From contig JAFSTN010000004.1 in the NCBI GenBank assembly GCA_017450485.1, positions 1 to 57,387 of the forward strand: a stretch of 57,387 nucleotides of DNA, in the 5' to 3' direction. Shown here piece by piece: positions 33,773-45,400 of this stretch; the first letter of the stretch is position 1, and every line of letters begins with the position of its first letter. Origin of the DNA: Lachnospiraceae bacterium. Its GTDB lineage: Bacteria > Bacillota > Clostridia > Lachnospirales > Lachnospiraceae. The notes beneath the pieces are model-generated. The model did not search any database. It was not told the DNA's origin and worked only from the letters and a program-made list of their open reading frames with translations. A program made the translations under genes and the position numbers.

Positions 33773-35086
33773 TCAACAGCTAAACACTATCTCGCCGCGG
33801 CATACGGTCATGCGTACCCTCCCGCGAAGAGTCCTGCCGACGAACGGCGTATTGGATGATCTGGATGCAAATCTGTCGGTCACGATCCAGTCATCGTCCG
33901 GATCAAACAGCACGAGATCCGCCGGTCCGCCTTCATATATACGTCCGGCATCGAGACCGTACAGCCTCGCCGGGTTAACCGTCATCCTGCGCAGCAATTC
34001 GATCAGCGTAAGCGCTTTTTCCTTATGTACCAGAGTGGTTATCCCGAGTGCAAGTGAAGTTTCCAGTCCGATTATTCCGCTGGGTGCTTCGGTAATGGGC
34101 CTGCTCTTCTCCTCGATGGTATGAGGAGCATGATCCGTGGATATAAGCTCTATCGTGCCGTCACGGAGACCCTCTATGATCGCCTGCCTGTCCGCCTCCG
34201 TACGCAGCGGAGGATTCATCTTCGCCATGGATCCATACTTGATCAGTGCATCCTCGGTCAATGTGAAGTGATGCGGGGTTGCTTCGGCATGTATATGCGG
34301 ATCGGTCTTACGCGCTTCCCTGACCAGCTCCACGCCCTCCGCCGTGGATATATGCTGTATGACTATATCCGGCACATCCGGCATCAGCTCCCGTGCTATC
34401 TCAATGTCGCGGCTGATCATGGATATCTCTGCCTGCCGCGGTGAACCCCCGACGCCGTAATACTCGGATGCGGCCCCGGCGTTTATCCCGTTGTTCGAGA
34501 TATATGCGGGATCCTCTTCGTGGAAGCTGAGAGGCTTGTGCACCCCTGCCGCCTTGATCATCGCCTGCCTGCATATCCCGGCGTCACGGATCGGTATGCC
34601 GTCATCGGTGAATCCCACCGCACCCAGTCCCGCCAGGCGCTTCATGTCTGTGATCTCCTCTCCGTGCAGATCCATGGTAATGTCTGCGCAGGTGTAGACA
34701 TGGATGGGCTGCTTCGCCGCCTTATCCAGGACGTAATGCAGCGTGTCTTCATTATCGATGGCGGGGCTCGTATTTGCCATCATCACGACAGATGTAAATC
34801 CACCTGCCGCCGCGGCGCGGGCACCCGTCTCTATATCTTCCTTGTAAGTAAATCCGGGATCGCGGAAATGTACGTGTACATCCACAAGGCCGGGGGCACA
34901 GACAAGACCTGTACCGTCGATAGCGTTATCGTCTTCTGCATCCGAAGTCCCGGTCCGACTCTCCTTCGGGAGCGCATCACCGGTCACTATCGACTCTATC
35001 CTGTCTCCTCTGATGATCACATCCCCGATCTCGTCCATTCCCGAATCCGGGTCTATGATCCTGACATTACGTATAATCATATCCAT
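33773..35086 (-). CDS. pyrC: Dihydroorotase
   Basis: Closes carbamoyl-aspartate to dihydroorotate in pyrimidine synthesis. A 437-residue class I enzyme with the metal ligands H71 and H73 in HVHFRDPG, the ANTSPAIDN motif, FHEEDPA, the second histidine pair in ATPHHF and D in STDHAPH. AAAGGGAT precedes the ATG. It lies 53 bases after plsC. No PyrR-type attenuator is seen in the gap, and pyrB, pyrE and pyrF are not in the window. Confidence 0.96.
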   Translation of the reverse strand: MDMIIRNVRIIDPDSGMDEIGDVIIRGDRIESIVTGDALPKESRTGTSDAEDDNAIDGTGLVCAPGLVDVHVHFRDPGFTYKEDIETGARAAAAGGFTSVVMMANTSPAIDNEDTLHYVLDKAAKQPIHVYTCADITMDLHGEEITDMKRLAGLGAVGFTDDGIPIRDAGICRQAMIKAAGVHKPLSFHEEDPAYISNNGINAGAASEYYGVGGSPRQAEISMISRDIEIARELMPDVPDIVIQHISTAEGVELVREARKTDPHIHAEATPHHFTLTEDALIKYGSMAKMNPPLRTEADRQAIIEGLRDGTIELISTDHAPHTIEEKSRPITEAPSGIIGLETSLALGITTLVHKEKALTLIELLRRMTVNPARLYGLDAGRIYEGGPADLVLFDPDDDWIVTDRFASRSSNTPFVGRTLRGRVRMTVCRGEIVFSC

Positions 35087-35139
35087 TTTCCGATCCCTTT
35101 AATTCCTGTCCGGGGAAGTTATGCCTCAGATCCCGATAT

Positions 35140-35865
35140 CTATGCCTCTACCCCCATCGCATTCGCGATCACTCGTCTCGTATATGCTCCGATATGCTTC
35201 AGATCCTCGGGATCGAGTTTATCGGGATATATCGGATCGAGATACTCCATCTTCACTGCACATCTCCGTATGAAAGGCAGATGATCCTCGAACACATTTC
35301 CCGCTCCGGTAATGGCTATGGGCACTATCGGTATGCCGGTCTTGGTCGCTACCTTGAAGCTTCCCTCATGAAAAGGAAGCAATGTCCCCTCATCATGATT
35401 TCTCGTGCCCTCGGGGAAGATCGTGATCGAATACCCGTCCTTAACCAGATCGATGCATTTCAGTATACACTGAAGTCCCTGCTTCACATCCTTGCGATCC
35501 AGGAACTGACAGTGCATCAGAGACATCCAGATACTCATGCCGGGCACCTTACGGGTTTCCTTTTTCGCCAGATATGCAGTGGGACTGATAATCTGGGAAT
35601 ATGTAAATACCGTATCGAAGAAGCTTCGGTGATTGCCGATGAAAAGAACGGGAGTATCACGCGGAATGCGTTCCTTGCCGACTATGGTCAGCTTCGTTCC
35701 GGCCAGAAATGTCACTACCTTAAATGCCCCGGCTACCAACGGATACGAAACCTTATCCGGGGCCTTCGGCCACTTCAAACCGATCAGCCAAAGCACAAAC
35801 TGAACGGGCAGTGACAGTATCAGAAACACAACCAGGAACAAAGCACACAGTATTAATCTGATCAT
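35140..35865 (-). CDS. plsC: 1-acyl-sn-glycerol-3-phosphate acyltransferase
   Basis: Makes phosphatidic acid from lysophosphatidic acid in phospholipid synthesis. The 241-residue membrane protein has an N-terminal hydrophobic anchor (residues 3-30), the catalytic HX4D motif H79/D84 in NHRSFFD, and the FPEGTR and PIAITGA motifs of the family. It follows the GH9-like gene and precedes pyrC. Confidence 0.95.
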   Translation of the reverse strand: MIRLILCALFLVVFLILSLPVQFVLWLIGLKWPKAPDKVSYPLVAGAFKVVTFLAGTKLTIVGKERIPRDTPVLFIGNHRSFFDTVFTYSQIISPTAYLAKKETRKVPGMSIWMSLMHCQFLDRKDVKQGLQCILKCIDLVKDGYSITIFPEGTRNHDEGTLLPFHEGSFKVATKTGIPIVPIAITGAGNVFEDHLPFIRRCAVKMEYLDPIYPDKLDPEDLKHIGAYTRRVIANAMGVEA

Positions 35866-35900
35866 AGATAAACCAAGCCTTTCAGAACAATAAAAAAATA

Positions 35901-37493
35901 TCAGCCTGTAACTCCGGACAGCAGGAGGATGAAGTATGCATCCTGCTCGGGCTGTCTGAGTATATCACGGCCCGCTTCGGTATCCGAGATATTCACGCTT
36001 CCGTACTGCCCCACATAGCAGGTATTGTACGGATTGCATCCCAGGAAATAGTGCAGGTACTTCTCCATGATATTCTCATATTCGTTGCTGCTGATGATAT
36101 AATTCGCAACAGTCAGTCTGGCGATCTCCGACAGCAGAGTCGCATTTTCGACCGTCTTCGTCTTCTCTCCCATCAGGTACAGCGCATCACGGCGCTCGGA
36201 CGACATTTTCTCTGCATATGAACGCAGATTCGCCATCATCACATCACAGATGGAGTTGTTGGTCTTCTGCTTCGTGGCCAGATAAGTTACAGTTCCGATG
36301 AAAACCACATTATCGGACATATTGTATTCCGTACGCTCCGCGCAGTAGCTCTCCACGATTGTACGATATGTGTAGTAGCCGGTTGCCCGGTAGAGCATCG
36401 CCGCCGCTTTGAAATACTCATCATCATTCACGGTATCGGTGAACTTCGCAACATACTTCATGGCGCGGTCGGCAGCCTGCAGACACTCGGTCGCATATGC
36501 GTTATCAACAGTCTGGTATATATAGCTGAAGTATCCGAGAGCTGACGCAAACGCAAGTGTGGCATCCATGTCTATCGCCATCACGTGACACGGATTATCC
36601 AGGCCTTTTCCCTGGTCCGTACTCACGATGCCTTCATATACGGCACCGGTGGACGGATCCTGCATCTTGAGCAGCCAGTCGGTCTCCACCCGGATCTCAT
36701 TCAGGATATCGGGGATCCCGTCCCCGCTCTCCGGAAGTCCGGCTTCATCCGAGAAAACCTCCGTATTATACTCATATGCGATCAGCAGAGCCTCTATCGT
36801 GTTGCACCCGCGTACCACATCGCGGTCACCGGACTGGTTGATGTGCCAGCCACCGGTCACGTCCATCGATACGTTCACATCCTGCTGAAGAGTGATCGGA
36901 TCCGTGTGGCACGCGCTCCTGGCGCTTTCTCCGGCATATTTATCGGTCAGAGATGTTCCGCAGCGGTTCAGATAGTACTGTCTGAGCGCTACGCTCTGCA
37001 TATCGGCGTATATATCCTCACTTATCGAGAAAGGATATGAATAACCGATCACATCCGTGCGAACATAATATGTGCCCTCGGAAGTCAGCTCCGAGAAATC
37101 TCCGTAATAAAAGGTCTCTCCGCTCGTAGCCTCTGTCTTGGACTTGATCTCACCCGTGTATACCACATCCTCTGTGTCCGCAGATACTATGTAGAACCGG
37201 TCGTCCAGTTCATCCCCGCGGAAAACGGCCATCTTGCGGCTGTCGGGCAGGTACCCCAGCTGATCGATCTCGATATGCGCTTCGATCACGGGGCGGTCAT
37301 AGTCCAGGTCGGGTGTGAGTCCCAGACTCGTGATCTGATCCTCATCGGATGAACCGGACTGCGGCTGAAGCCCTCCCGCAGGCCACCATGGCATATCCTG
37401 CGGAGAACATGCGCTCAGCATCACGGACGAGACGACAAGCATGACCATGAGCTTTAAGGCGCATTCATTTTTCTTAGATGTTCGGTCGCTCAT
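35901..37493 (-). CDS. GH9-like lipoprotein with an altered active site
   Basis: A 530-residue lipoprotein: lipobox LSAC with Cys29, then an acidic linker, a cellulase-type Ig-like domain (about 65-165) and an alpha/alpha toroid similar to glycoside hydrolase family 9 (about 170-530). Where GH9 enzymes have the DAGD motif with the catalytic base, this protein reads [17 protein letters not shown], and the usual C-terminal region after [11 protein letters not shown] is unusually short. It may be a binding or structural protein, not an active glucanase. I recall close relatives in Roseburia-like Lachnospiraceae with the same change. The ATG overlaps the aconitase stop by four bases (ATGA), so it is translationally coupled to it. 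Confidence 0.82.
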   Translation of the reverse strand: MSDRTSKKNECALKLMVMLVVSSVMLSACSPQDMPWWPAGGLQPQSGSSDEDQITSLGLTPDLDYDRPVIEAHIEIDQLGYLPDSRKMAVFRGDELDDRFYIVSADTEDVVYTGEIKSKTEATSGETFYYGDFSELTSEGTYYVRTDVIGYSYPFSISEDIYADMQSVALRQYYLNRCGTSLTDKYAGESARSACHTDPITLQQDVNVSMDVTGGWHINQSGDRDVVRGCNTIEALLIAYEYNTEVFSDEAGLPESGDGIPDILNEIRVETDWLLKMQDPSTGAVYEGIVSTDQGKGLDNPCHVMAIDMDATLAFASALGYFSYIYQTVDNAYATECLQAADRAMKYVAKFTDTVNDDEYFKAAAMLYRATGYYTYRTIVESYCAERTEYNMSDNVVFIGTVTYLATKQKTNNSICDVMMANLRSYAEKMSSERRDALYLMGEKTKTVENATLLSEIARLTVANYIISSNEYENIMEKYLHYFLGCNPYNTCYVGQYGSVNISDTEAGRDILRQPEQDAYFILLLSGVTG

Positions 37494-39853
37494 ACACGAT
37501 TATAGTTGATCAGACATCCCTTCAGAATAATCTCGCGTTCCTCGTCGGTCAGATCGCCGAGATGAAGAACGAACTCGCTGATCTGCGGATCATACTCTGC
37601 TTTATCGTCCGCAGCATCCTGTGCTCTCCTGACAGCATAAGCTCGGATATCGTCGATCTTCTCCTGTACGGCACGGCGCACTCCGGGGATGAATATATAA
37701 TCAAGATTTGCAAAAGGCAGACCGGTCGGCTCTCCGTCAGCCCCGTCATCATAGGTAAAAGGAAGCATACCCCAGTTGATCAGGTTGGAGCGGTACCGCT
37801 TGGTCGCATACTCACGCGCGATGTTAGCCCATCCTCCGAGAACCTTCTGGCAGCTGGCTGCCTGCTCGCGCGCCGAACCGTCACCCGGTTTAACGGCATA
37901 TATGGTCGAGCCGATACCGGTGTTGGAAACATCTATCGTCGTTTCCGCATCCGAAGGTACCGACGAGGAATTCAACACCGCAAGCACAGCCGAGATCTCC
38001 GCATCGGAAGTGAACGGATCCTCTCCGTTCTCTCTGGCTTTCTCGGATCTCTGAACCTCTTTGGCTCTGCCGACATAAGCCGGATCCTTACGGCTGAGTG
38101 CGAACTCCGCCAGGCCTAAAGGATTCGAACGGTATGAACTCGTCTCTCCGCTGGGGATCAGCTCATCCGTAGTGGTCACGGGATCGTGTATCTCAGATAC
38201 GACCTTCAGCAGAAGATTGTCCGTAAGCGCAGGCATCGACGGCCAGTCCTTGATGTTGGGACCGAGTACGATCTCCGTGTCGGGATCGGCCACACCGTGT
38301 GAATCAAATACACGATTCTCATATATCGCAGCATCGAAATGATATGCATAATCCCTGAACTCACCGGTGAACTCGGTAGCTGCGGTGAGCACTCCGCGGT
38401 TGGCTGCCGTAGCGGCGATCGATCTGGCATCCATGAGAGCCACGGATGATATCTGACCGTTCTGGAGCTTGGAGCCCTCACGGTTAGGGAAGTTGCGTGT
38501 CGAATGTCTGATGGAGAAAGCGTTGTTGGCAGGTGTATCGCCCGCTCCGAAGCAGGGACCGCAGAAAGCTGTCTTGAGCACGGCTCCGGTCTCGAGGATA
38601 TCGGCTGCGATGCCGTTGCGGATGATCTCCATATAGATCGGCATGGATGCGGGATATACGCTCAATGTAAATCCGTCCGAACCGATGGAAGAGCCTCTTA
38701 AGATATCTCCTGCAGCACAGATGTTCTCAAATCCGCCGCCCGCACATCCTGCAATGATACCCTGATCCACATGGAACTCTCCGTTCACGACCTTGTCCTG
38801 AAGTGAATAAGGCACCTGACCGTCGAGCGATACTTTGGCTCTCTCCTCGACATCATGAAGGATATCCTTAAGATTTTCCTTAACCTCCGCGATGGTATAT
38901 GTATTACTCGGATGGAAAGGCATGGCGATCATGGGTTTGATCTGAGACAGATCGACCTCGATCACGCCGTCATAGTAAGCCACTGCTCCGGGTTTGAGTT
39001 CTTTATAATCCGCCGAACGCCCGTGTATATCGTAGAATTCACGGATGCGGTCATCAGTCTCCCAGATCGAACTCAGGCAGGTGGTCTCTGTAGTCATGAC
39101 ATCGACGCCTATACGGAAGTCCGCGCTTAACGAAGCCACACCGGGGCCTACGAACTCCATGACTTTATTCTTCACATAGCCTTTTTCAAATACCGCTCCT
39201 ATGATAGCCAGGGCCACATCCTGAGGACCTACACCCCGGGCAGGCTCACCGGTCATATATACCGCTATCACATCGGGACGGCGTATGTCATAGGTCTGGC
39301 TGAGCAGCTGCTTCACCAGCTCGGGGCCGCCCTCGCCGACTGCCATCGTACCCAATGCTCCGTATCTCGTATGAGAATCCGATCCCAGTATCATTCCTCC
39401 GCCTGTAGCCAGCATCTCACGTGCGAACTGGTGGATAACGGCCTGATGAGGAGGCACATACACGCCGCCGTACTTCTTCGCGCAGCTCAAGCCGAACATA
39501 TGGTCATCCTCATTTATGGTACCGCCTACCGCGCACAGTGAATTGTGGCAGTTGGTGAGCACGTAGGGGATGGGGAATCTGGTCAGTCCCGATGCACGTG
39601 CTGTCTGGATGATGCCGACGAACGTGATGTCATGGCTGGTCAGTTTATCGAATCTGATCCGAAGCTTCTCCATGTCTCCGGAAGTATTATGCGCCTTGAG
39701 GATCGAGTATGCGATGGTAGCCTGACGTGCCGTATCACTGTCCTGTACTGCCACTCCCGCACTGCTCAGCTGCGCCGCAGCCTCGGGTCCGTCGAAGACC
39801 AGACTGCTGCCGTCTACAAGATATGCTCCTCCGTCACTAAGCTTGATACTCAT
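37490..39853 (-). CDS. Aconitate hydratase
   Basis: Interconverts citrate and isocitrate in the cytoplasm. The 787-residue protein has the [4Fe-4S] ligands in GCAGGG (near 365) and CGPCFG (near 425), the substrate site [11 protein letters not shown] (near 160), [12 protein letters not shown] and the swivel domain ending in [14 protein letters not shown]. It differs from E. coli AcnA and AcnB and matches the form I recall in Lachnospiraceae of similar length. AAGGAG lies before the ATG. The window contains neither citrate synthase nor isocitrate dehydrogenase. Confidence 0.93.
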   Translation of the reverse strand: MSIKLSDGGAYLVDGSSLVFDGPEAAAQLSSAGVAVQDSDTARQATIAYSILKAHNTSGDMEKLRIRFDKLTSHDITFVGIIQTARASGLTRFPIPYVLTNCHNSLCAVGGTINEDDHMFGLSCAKKYGGVYVPPHQAVIHQFAREMLATGGGMILGSDSHTRYGALGTMAVGEGGPELVKQLLSQTYDIRRPDVIAVYMTGEPARGVGPQDVALAIIGAVFEKGYVKNKVMEFVGPGVASLSADFRIGVDVMTTETTCLSSIWETDDRIREFYDIHGRSADYKELKPGAVAYYDGVIEVDLSQIKPMIAMPFHPSNTYTIAEVKENLKDILHDVEERAKVSLDGQVPYSLQDKVVNGEFHVDQGIIAGCAGGGFENICAAGDILRGSSIGSDGFTLSVYPASMPIYMEIIRNGIAADILETGAVLKTAFCGPCFGAGDTPANNAFSIRHSTRNFPNREGSKLQNGQISSVALMDARSIAATAANRGVLTAATEFTGEFRDYAYHFDAAIYENRVFDSHGVADPDTEIVLGPNIKDWPSMPALTDNLLLKVVSEIHDPVTTTDELIPSGETSSYRSNPLGLAEFALSRKDPAYVGRAKEVQRSEKARENGEDPFTSDAEISAVLAVLNSSSVPSDAETTIDVSNTGIGSTIYAVKPGDGSAREQAASCQKVLGGWANIAREYATKRYRSNLINWGMLPFTYDDGADGEPTGLPFANLDYIFIPGVRRAVQEKIDDIRAYAVRRAQDAADDKAEYDPQISEFVLHLGDLTDEEREIILKGCLINYNRV

Positions 39854-39885
39854 ATGTTTCTCCTTACAATCTCTTTACATTATGC

Positions 39886-39906
39886 GAGGGCGCATATAGC
39901 GCCCTC
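39886..39906. repeat. Hairpin between glycogen phosphorylase and aconitase genes
   Basis: GAGGGCGC, loop of five, GCGCCCTC. It lies in the 95-base gap after the glgP stop and before the aconitase start. No T-tract follows on the minus strand, so it is either a weak terminator or an RNA processing site. Confidence 0.5.
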
Positions 39907-39949
39907 ATTATGTTCTTCACTATCCTGTGCGAACTCCGTCGACAGGAGA

Positions 39950-42460
39950 TCACAGTTTTACTTTATCCAGATGCCAGATATCATCGACGTATTCCTGGAT
40001 CGTACGGTCGGATGAGAACTTGCCGCAGTGTGCCATGTTCAGGATGGCACTGCGTGCCCAACCGGCTTCGTCGCGGTACATGGCCTCGATCCTCTTGTGA
40101 GCTTCCGCATAGGATCTGAAATCCTTGAGGATGAAGTACGTATCTGCCTTGGATGTGCTTAAGGTATTGAGCAGTGAGTTGTACAACGGTCTGAACAGAT
40201 CCGGGTTGTTCGGCTCGAACGTACCGTTGATCAGCTGCATCAGAACCCTGCGCACATCGGGATCGTTATTGAATATCTCGTTCGGATCATATCCGCCGAA
40301 GTTCTCGTAATGGATGACTTCATCGGAGCTCAGGCCGAATATAACGGCATTCTCCTCACCTACCTCCTCTACGATCTCTACATTTGCTCCGTCCATGGTA
40401 CCCAGTGTAATGGCACCGTTTAACATGAACTTCATGTTAGATGTACCGGAAGCCTCCTTGGAAGCCGTGGAGATCTGCTCGGAAACATCGGCTGCCGCGA
40501 ATATCCACTCTGCGTTTGATACACGGTAGTTCTCGATGAATACGACCTTCAGCTTGCCATTAATGGAAGGATCGTTATTGACCACATCCGCTACGGAGTT
40601 GATCAGCTTGATGGTCAGCTTCGCATTGGCATAACCTGCAGCTGCTTTTGCTCCGAAGATGAATGTTCTGGGATAGAAGTCCATCTCGGGATGCTCTTTT
40701 AACTCGTTATACAAATGCATCACGTGCAGTATGTTCATAAGCTGTCTCTTGTATTCATGCAGACGCTTAACCTGTACGTCGAAAATGGATCTGGGGTCAA
40801 CCTCGATACCGTTATGCTCGAGGATATACTTGGCCAGCCGTACCTTGTTCTGATACTTGATGTTCATGAACTCATGCTGAGCCTTCTTATCGTCGGCATA
40901 GATAGCGAGCTTCTCCATGGCCGGCAGATCGGTGATCCACTCGTCTCCGATATGGTCGGTCACCCACTTCGCAAGCAGCGGGTTGCCGTGGAGCAGGAAA
41001 CGACGCTGGGTGATACCATTGGTCTTGTTATTGAACTTCTCGGGCATCATCTCGTAGAAGTCCTTGAGCGTCTCTTTCTTCAGGATCTCCGTATGCAGAC
41101 GTGCCACACCGTTTACCGAGTATCCGGCAGCGATGGCAAGGTGTGCCATCTTGACCTGACCGTCGTAGATGATGGCCATCTTCGCGATCTTTTCCTGATT
41201 ACCGGGATATTCGGTCTCAATCCGCAGGACGAATCTGCGGTTGATCTCCTCGATGATCTGATATATACGGGGCAGAAGTCTGGAGAAAAGCTCGATGGGC
41301 CATTTCTCAAGAGCCTCAGCCATGATCGTGTGGTTGGTATAAGCACAAGTCTTCGTGGTAACATCCCATGCCTCATCCCATGTCAGATAATACTCATCCA
41401 TCAGGATACGCATCAGTTCCGCAACCGCAACTGTCGGATGGGTATCGTTGAGCTGGAATGTAACTTTCTCATAGAACTTACGGACATCCTTATGCTTGCG
41501 CATATACTTCTCTACAGCTTCCTGTACGGAGGCGGAGATGAAGAAGTATTGCTGCTTGAGTCTCAGTTCCTTACCTGCATAGTGGTTATCGTTGGGATAG
41601 AGCACCTCGGTGATGTTGCGCGCGAGGTTCTGCTGCTCTACGGCCTTCTGATAGTCGCCCTTGTCAAAGGAATCGAGCGAGAAGCACTCTACGGGTTCCG
41701 CATCCCATATACGAAGGGTATTTACGATGCCATTGCCGTAACCGACTACAGGCATGTCATATGGAATAGCCGTAACCGACTGATATCCTTCCTGATGGAA
41801 GTTGTTTCTGCCGTTCTCGTCCACATCCACAGCTACATATCCGCCGAACTTAACGGTCTTCGCATATTCGGGACGTCTGAGTTCAAAAGGATTGCCGTTC
41901 TCAAGCCAGTGATCCGGAACCTCTACCTGATAACCGTCCCTAATCTCCTGCTTGAACATACCGTAGTGATATCTGATACCGCATCCGTATGCCGAATAAC
42001 CGAGAGTTGCCAGCGAATCGAGGAAACATGCCGCAAGTCTTCCCAGACCGCCGTTGCCCAGTGCCGGATCGGGCTCCTGGTCCTCTATCAGATCCAGATC
42101 AAGTCCGAGCTCATCAAGCGCTGCTCTGACTTTATCGTCAGCCTTCAGATTGATGATGCTGTTACCCATCGTACGTCCCATCAGAAACTCCATCGACAGG
42201 TAATATACGGTCTTCGGATCCTGCTCCTCATACGCCTTCTGTGTGGTCATCCAGTGATCTATGATCGCATCCTTCAGTGCATATGCAACCGATGCATACA
42301 GCTGCTGAGGTGAAGCTTCCTCCAGAGACTTACGGAACAGAGTCTTGACATTGTAGATCACGCTCTGCTTGAACATCTCCTTGTCGAATCTGGGGGTGGA
42401 AGTCGCAGTCATGCGTGCTGCGCTCTTGGTTGCAGTGGTTTCACTTTTCTTTGTGGGCAT
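39950..42460 (-). CDS. glgP: Glycogen/alpha-glucan phosphorylase
   Basis: Releases glucose 1-phosphate from glycogen or maltodextrin. The 836-residue protein has the pyridoxal phosphate motif EASGTSNMKFMLNGA (near 680) with its lysine, NGGLGRLAACFLDS near 125 and the LVKRLHEYKRQ-like segment VKRLHEYKRQLMN. The ATG at 42460 follows AGGAGG; a longer reading 13 codons upstream passes through this ribosome-binding site and is rejected. It starts 25 bases after ileS, so the two are cotranscribed. Confidence 0.96.
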   Translation of the reverse strand: MPTKKSETTATKSAARMTATSTPRFDKEMFKQSVIYNVKTLFRKSLEEASPQQLYASVAYALKDAIIDHWMTTQKAYEEQDPKTVYYLSMEFLMGRTMGNSIINLKADDKVRAALDELGLDLDLIEDQEPDPALGNGGLGRLAACFLDSLATLGYSAYGCGIRYHYGMFKQEIRDGYQVEVPDHWLENGNPFELRRPEYAKTVKFGGYVAVDVDENGRNNFHQEGYQSVTAIPYDMPVVGYGNGIVNTLRIWDAEPVECFSLDSFDKGDYQKAVEQQNLARNITEVLYPNDNHYAGKELRLKQQYFFISASVQEAVEKYMRKHKDVRKFYEKVTFQLNDTHPTVAVAELMRILMDEYYLTWDEAWDVTTKTCAYTNHTIMAEALEKWPIELFSRLLPRIYQIIEEINRRFVLRIETEYPGNQEKIAKMAIIYDGQVKMAHLAIAAGYSVNGVARLHTEILKKETLKDFYEMMPEKFNNKTNGITQRRFLLHGNPLLAKWVTDHIGDEWITDLPAMEKLAIYADDKKAQHEFMNIKYQNKVRLAKYILEHNGIEVDPRSIFDVQVKRLHEYKRQLMNILHVMHLYNELKEHPEMDFYPRTFIFGAKAAAGYANAKLTIKLINSVADVVNNDPSINGKLKVVFIENYRVSNAEWIFAAADVSEQISTASKEASGTSNMKFMLNGAITLGTMDGANVEIVEEVGEENAVIFGLSSDEVIHYENFGGYDPNEIFNNDPDVRRVLMQLINGTFEPNNPDLFRPLYNSLLNTLSTSKADTYFILKDFRSYAEAHKRIEAMYRDEAGWARSAILNMAHCGKFSSDRTIQEYVDDIWHLDKVKL

Positions 42461-42485
42461 ATACAATCCTCCTGATACGTATGAC

Positions 42486-45400
42486 TTATACTTTCTCAAT
42501 ACATATAGTTGCTTTTTCGCCGTTGATGCTCCACTCTTTACTGATGCTCAGAGTTTCGTCCGATGTGATGGACTCAGCGAGTACCTTGGTGGAAATAGCT
42601 TCGCTGTTCTTATCAACAATACCGTATATGTGCGCGTTGCCGCAGATCGATACACGGATATGATCCATGACCTCGAGTCCGCTGTCGCGGCGCATGGTCT
42701 GTATCTTGGATATGACCTCGGCCACGAAGCCTTCCTCGATCAGTGCATCGTTCAGATTGGTATCGAGTACCACGGTCACATAGTTGTCAGCTTCAGTCAC
42801 CAGACCGGCCCTGGCTGTGACTTCAATCAGCAGATCCTCCTCGGCCAACTCGATATCCACACCGTCTACACTGAACTTAAGCGCTCCCTCCGACTTAAGC
42901 TGAGCCATGGCAGCGGCACCGTCGACATTGGTCAGGTACTCGCGTATACCGTTCAGCTGCTTGCCATACTTGGGACCGACTGTCTTCAACTGAGGCTTGA
43001 AGCTGTATCCGGCCATATCGGACAGATCGTCCTTGAATACGACCTCCTTAACATTCAGTTCTTCCTCAATGATGCGCTTGTAATTCTCATCCAATACACG
43101 CTCGGCCTTTACATACATAACCGACAGAGGCTGTCTGTTCTTGATCGATGCTTCGTTACGCGCCGCGCTGCCCATGGCCTTGATGTGGAGTATCTCGTCC
43201 ATCACCGCCTCGAGCTCGCTGTCGATGAAGCTCTCATCGGCTTTCGGGTAATCGCACAGATGTATCGACTCAGGTGCCGAAGGATCCACGCTGCGGACCA
43301 GATTCTGATATATGCTCTCGGTAATGAACGGTACCAGAGGAGCTGCGGCCTTTGCAGTCTCCACGAGGACGGTATAGAGAGTCATGTATGCATTGATCTT
43401 GTCCTGCTCCATGCCTCCTGCCCAGAATCTCTCACGTGATCTGCGGACATACCAGTTACTGGTCTCATCCACGAGTTCGTCAAGAACACGGGCTGCCTCG
43501 GGGATACGATAATGATCGAGGTGATCGTCCACGGTCTTGATCGCAGTGTTGAGCTTCGAGAGCATCCACTTATCCATAACGGTCAGTGAATCGCGATCGA
43601 GCAGATGCTTCGTGGGATCGAACTGGTCGATCTCGGCATAGAGCACATAGAAGTAATATGTATTCCAGAATGTTCCGAGGAACTTGCGCTCTTTCTCCTG
43701 TACGGCCTTGCCGTCAAATCTGTTCGGCAGCCAGGGAGCCGAATTGATATAGAAATACCATCTGACTGCATCGGCTCCGTATGTAGCCAGTGCCTCAAAA
43801 GGATCTACCGCATTGCCCTTGGATTTACTCATCTTCTCGCCGTTCTCATCAAGTACGAGACCGAGCACGATGACATTCTCATAGGGCGACTTGTTGAAGA
43901 GCAGTGTGGACTCAGCCATCAGCGAATAGAACCATCCACGTGTCTGGTCAACCGCCTCGGATATGAACTGAGCGGGGAACTGCTGCTCGAAGAGATCCTT
44001 GTTTTCAAAAGGATAATGGTGCTGCGCGAAAGGCATCGCGCCCGAATCGAACCAACAGTCGATAACCTCGGGTACTCTCTTCATGGTGCCGGAGCAGTCC
44101 GGACATGGAACCGTCACTTCATCGATATAAGGACGGTGAAGCTCGACTCCGGATGCATCTGCGCGTCCGCTCAGCTCTGCAAGCTCGGCTCTGGATCCGA
44201 TGCATATCTGCTTGCCGCAGTCCGGGCACTCCCAGATGTTGAGCGGTGTACCCCAGTAACGGTTACGTGATACACCCCAGTCCTGAATGTTCTCAAGCCA
44301 GTTACCGAATCGGCCCTCACCTATCGACGGAGGTATCCAGTTGACTGTCTTGTTATTTGCTACCAGATCATCTCTGACCGCGGTCATCTTGATGAACCAT
44401 GACTCTCTGGCGAAGTACAGGAGCGGAGTATCGCATCTCCAGCAATGAGGATACTCATGCTCAACCTTCGGAGCTGAGAAAAGCAGTCCGCGTGCATCGA
44501 GTTCCTTCAGTACCTCAGGGTCACAGCTGACTGCACCCGCCTTTACCTCAGCCTCTGTGGGTTTGCAGCGCATGCCCGCAAAAGGAGTCTCATCCTTCAT
44601 CACGCCATGCTCATCTACCATCTGTACGAAAGGTGCATCATATTTGCGGCCAACTCTCGCATCATCCTCACCAAAAGCAGGTGCGATGTGTACGATGCCG
44701 GTACCGTCTGACATGGTTACATAGTCATCGCAATATACAAAGAATGCTTTCTTGTGCTGCTTTTCCACGGAATCGGCAGCACACTGATAGAGCGGTTCAT
44801 ATTCCTTATACTCGAGGTCACTTCCCTTATATGTCTCAAGCACTTCGTATGCGGGTGTGCCCTCGGGACGCTCAAGTCCGCCGAGCACACTGTCGGCCAG
44901 GGCCTCAGCGAGGATATATGTATTACCGTCGCACGCTTTTACACGTACGTATGTGTCGTCGGGATTCACGCACAGAGCGATATTGGAGGCAAGAGTCCAG
45001 GGGGTGGTGGTCCATACGAGGAAGTACGCGTCATCATCCTTAGCCTTGAAACGGACGATAGCGGTACGCTCCTTCAGAGTCTTATAGCCCTGAGCCACCT
45101 CATGGGATGATAGCGGAGTACCGCAGCGCGGGCAGTAGGGCACGATCTTGAATCCCTTATAGAGCAGGCCCTTGTTCCATATCTCCTTCAGAGCCCACCA
45201 TTCGGACTCGATGAAATCATCGTGATAGGTCACATAGGGATCGTCCATGTCGGCCCAGAAGCCTACCGTTCCGGAGAAATCCTCCCACATGCCCTTATAA
45301 TTCCACACGGATTCCTTGCACTGCCTGATGAAAGGATCCAGACCGTACTCTTCGATCTGCTCCTTGCCGTCGAGGCCGAGCTTCTTCTCAACTTCAAGCT

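Noticed and set aside
40715-42313. 532-codon plus-strand frame opposite glgP
   Set aside because: Opposite a fully conserved phosphorylase; it is rich in Ile, Leu and His as expected for a complement frame.
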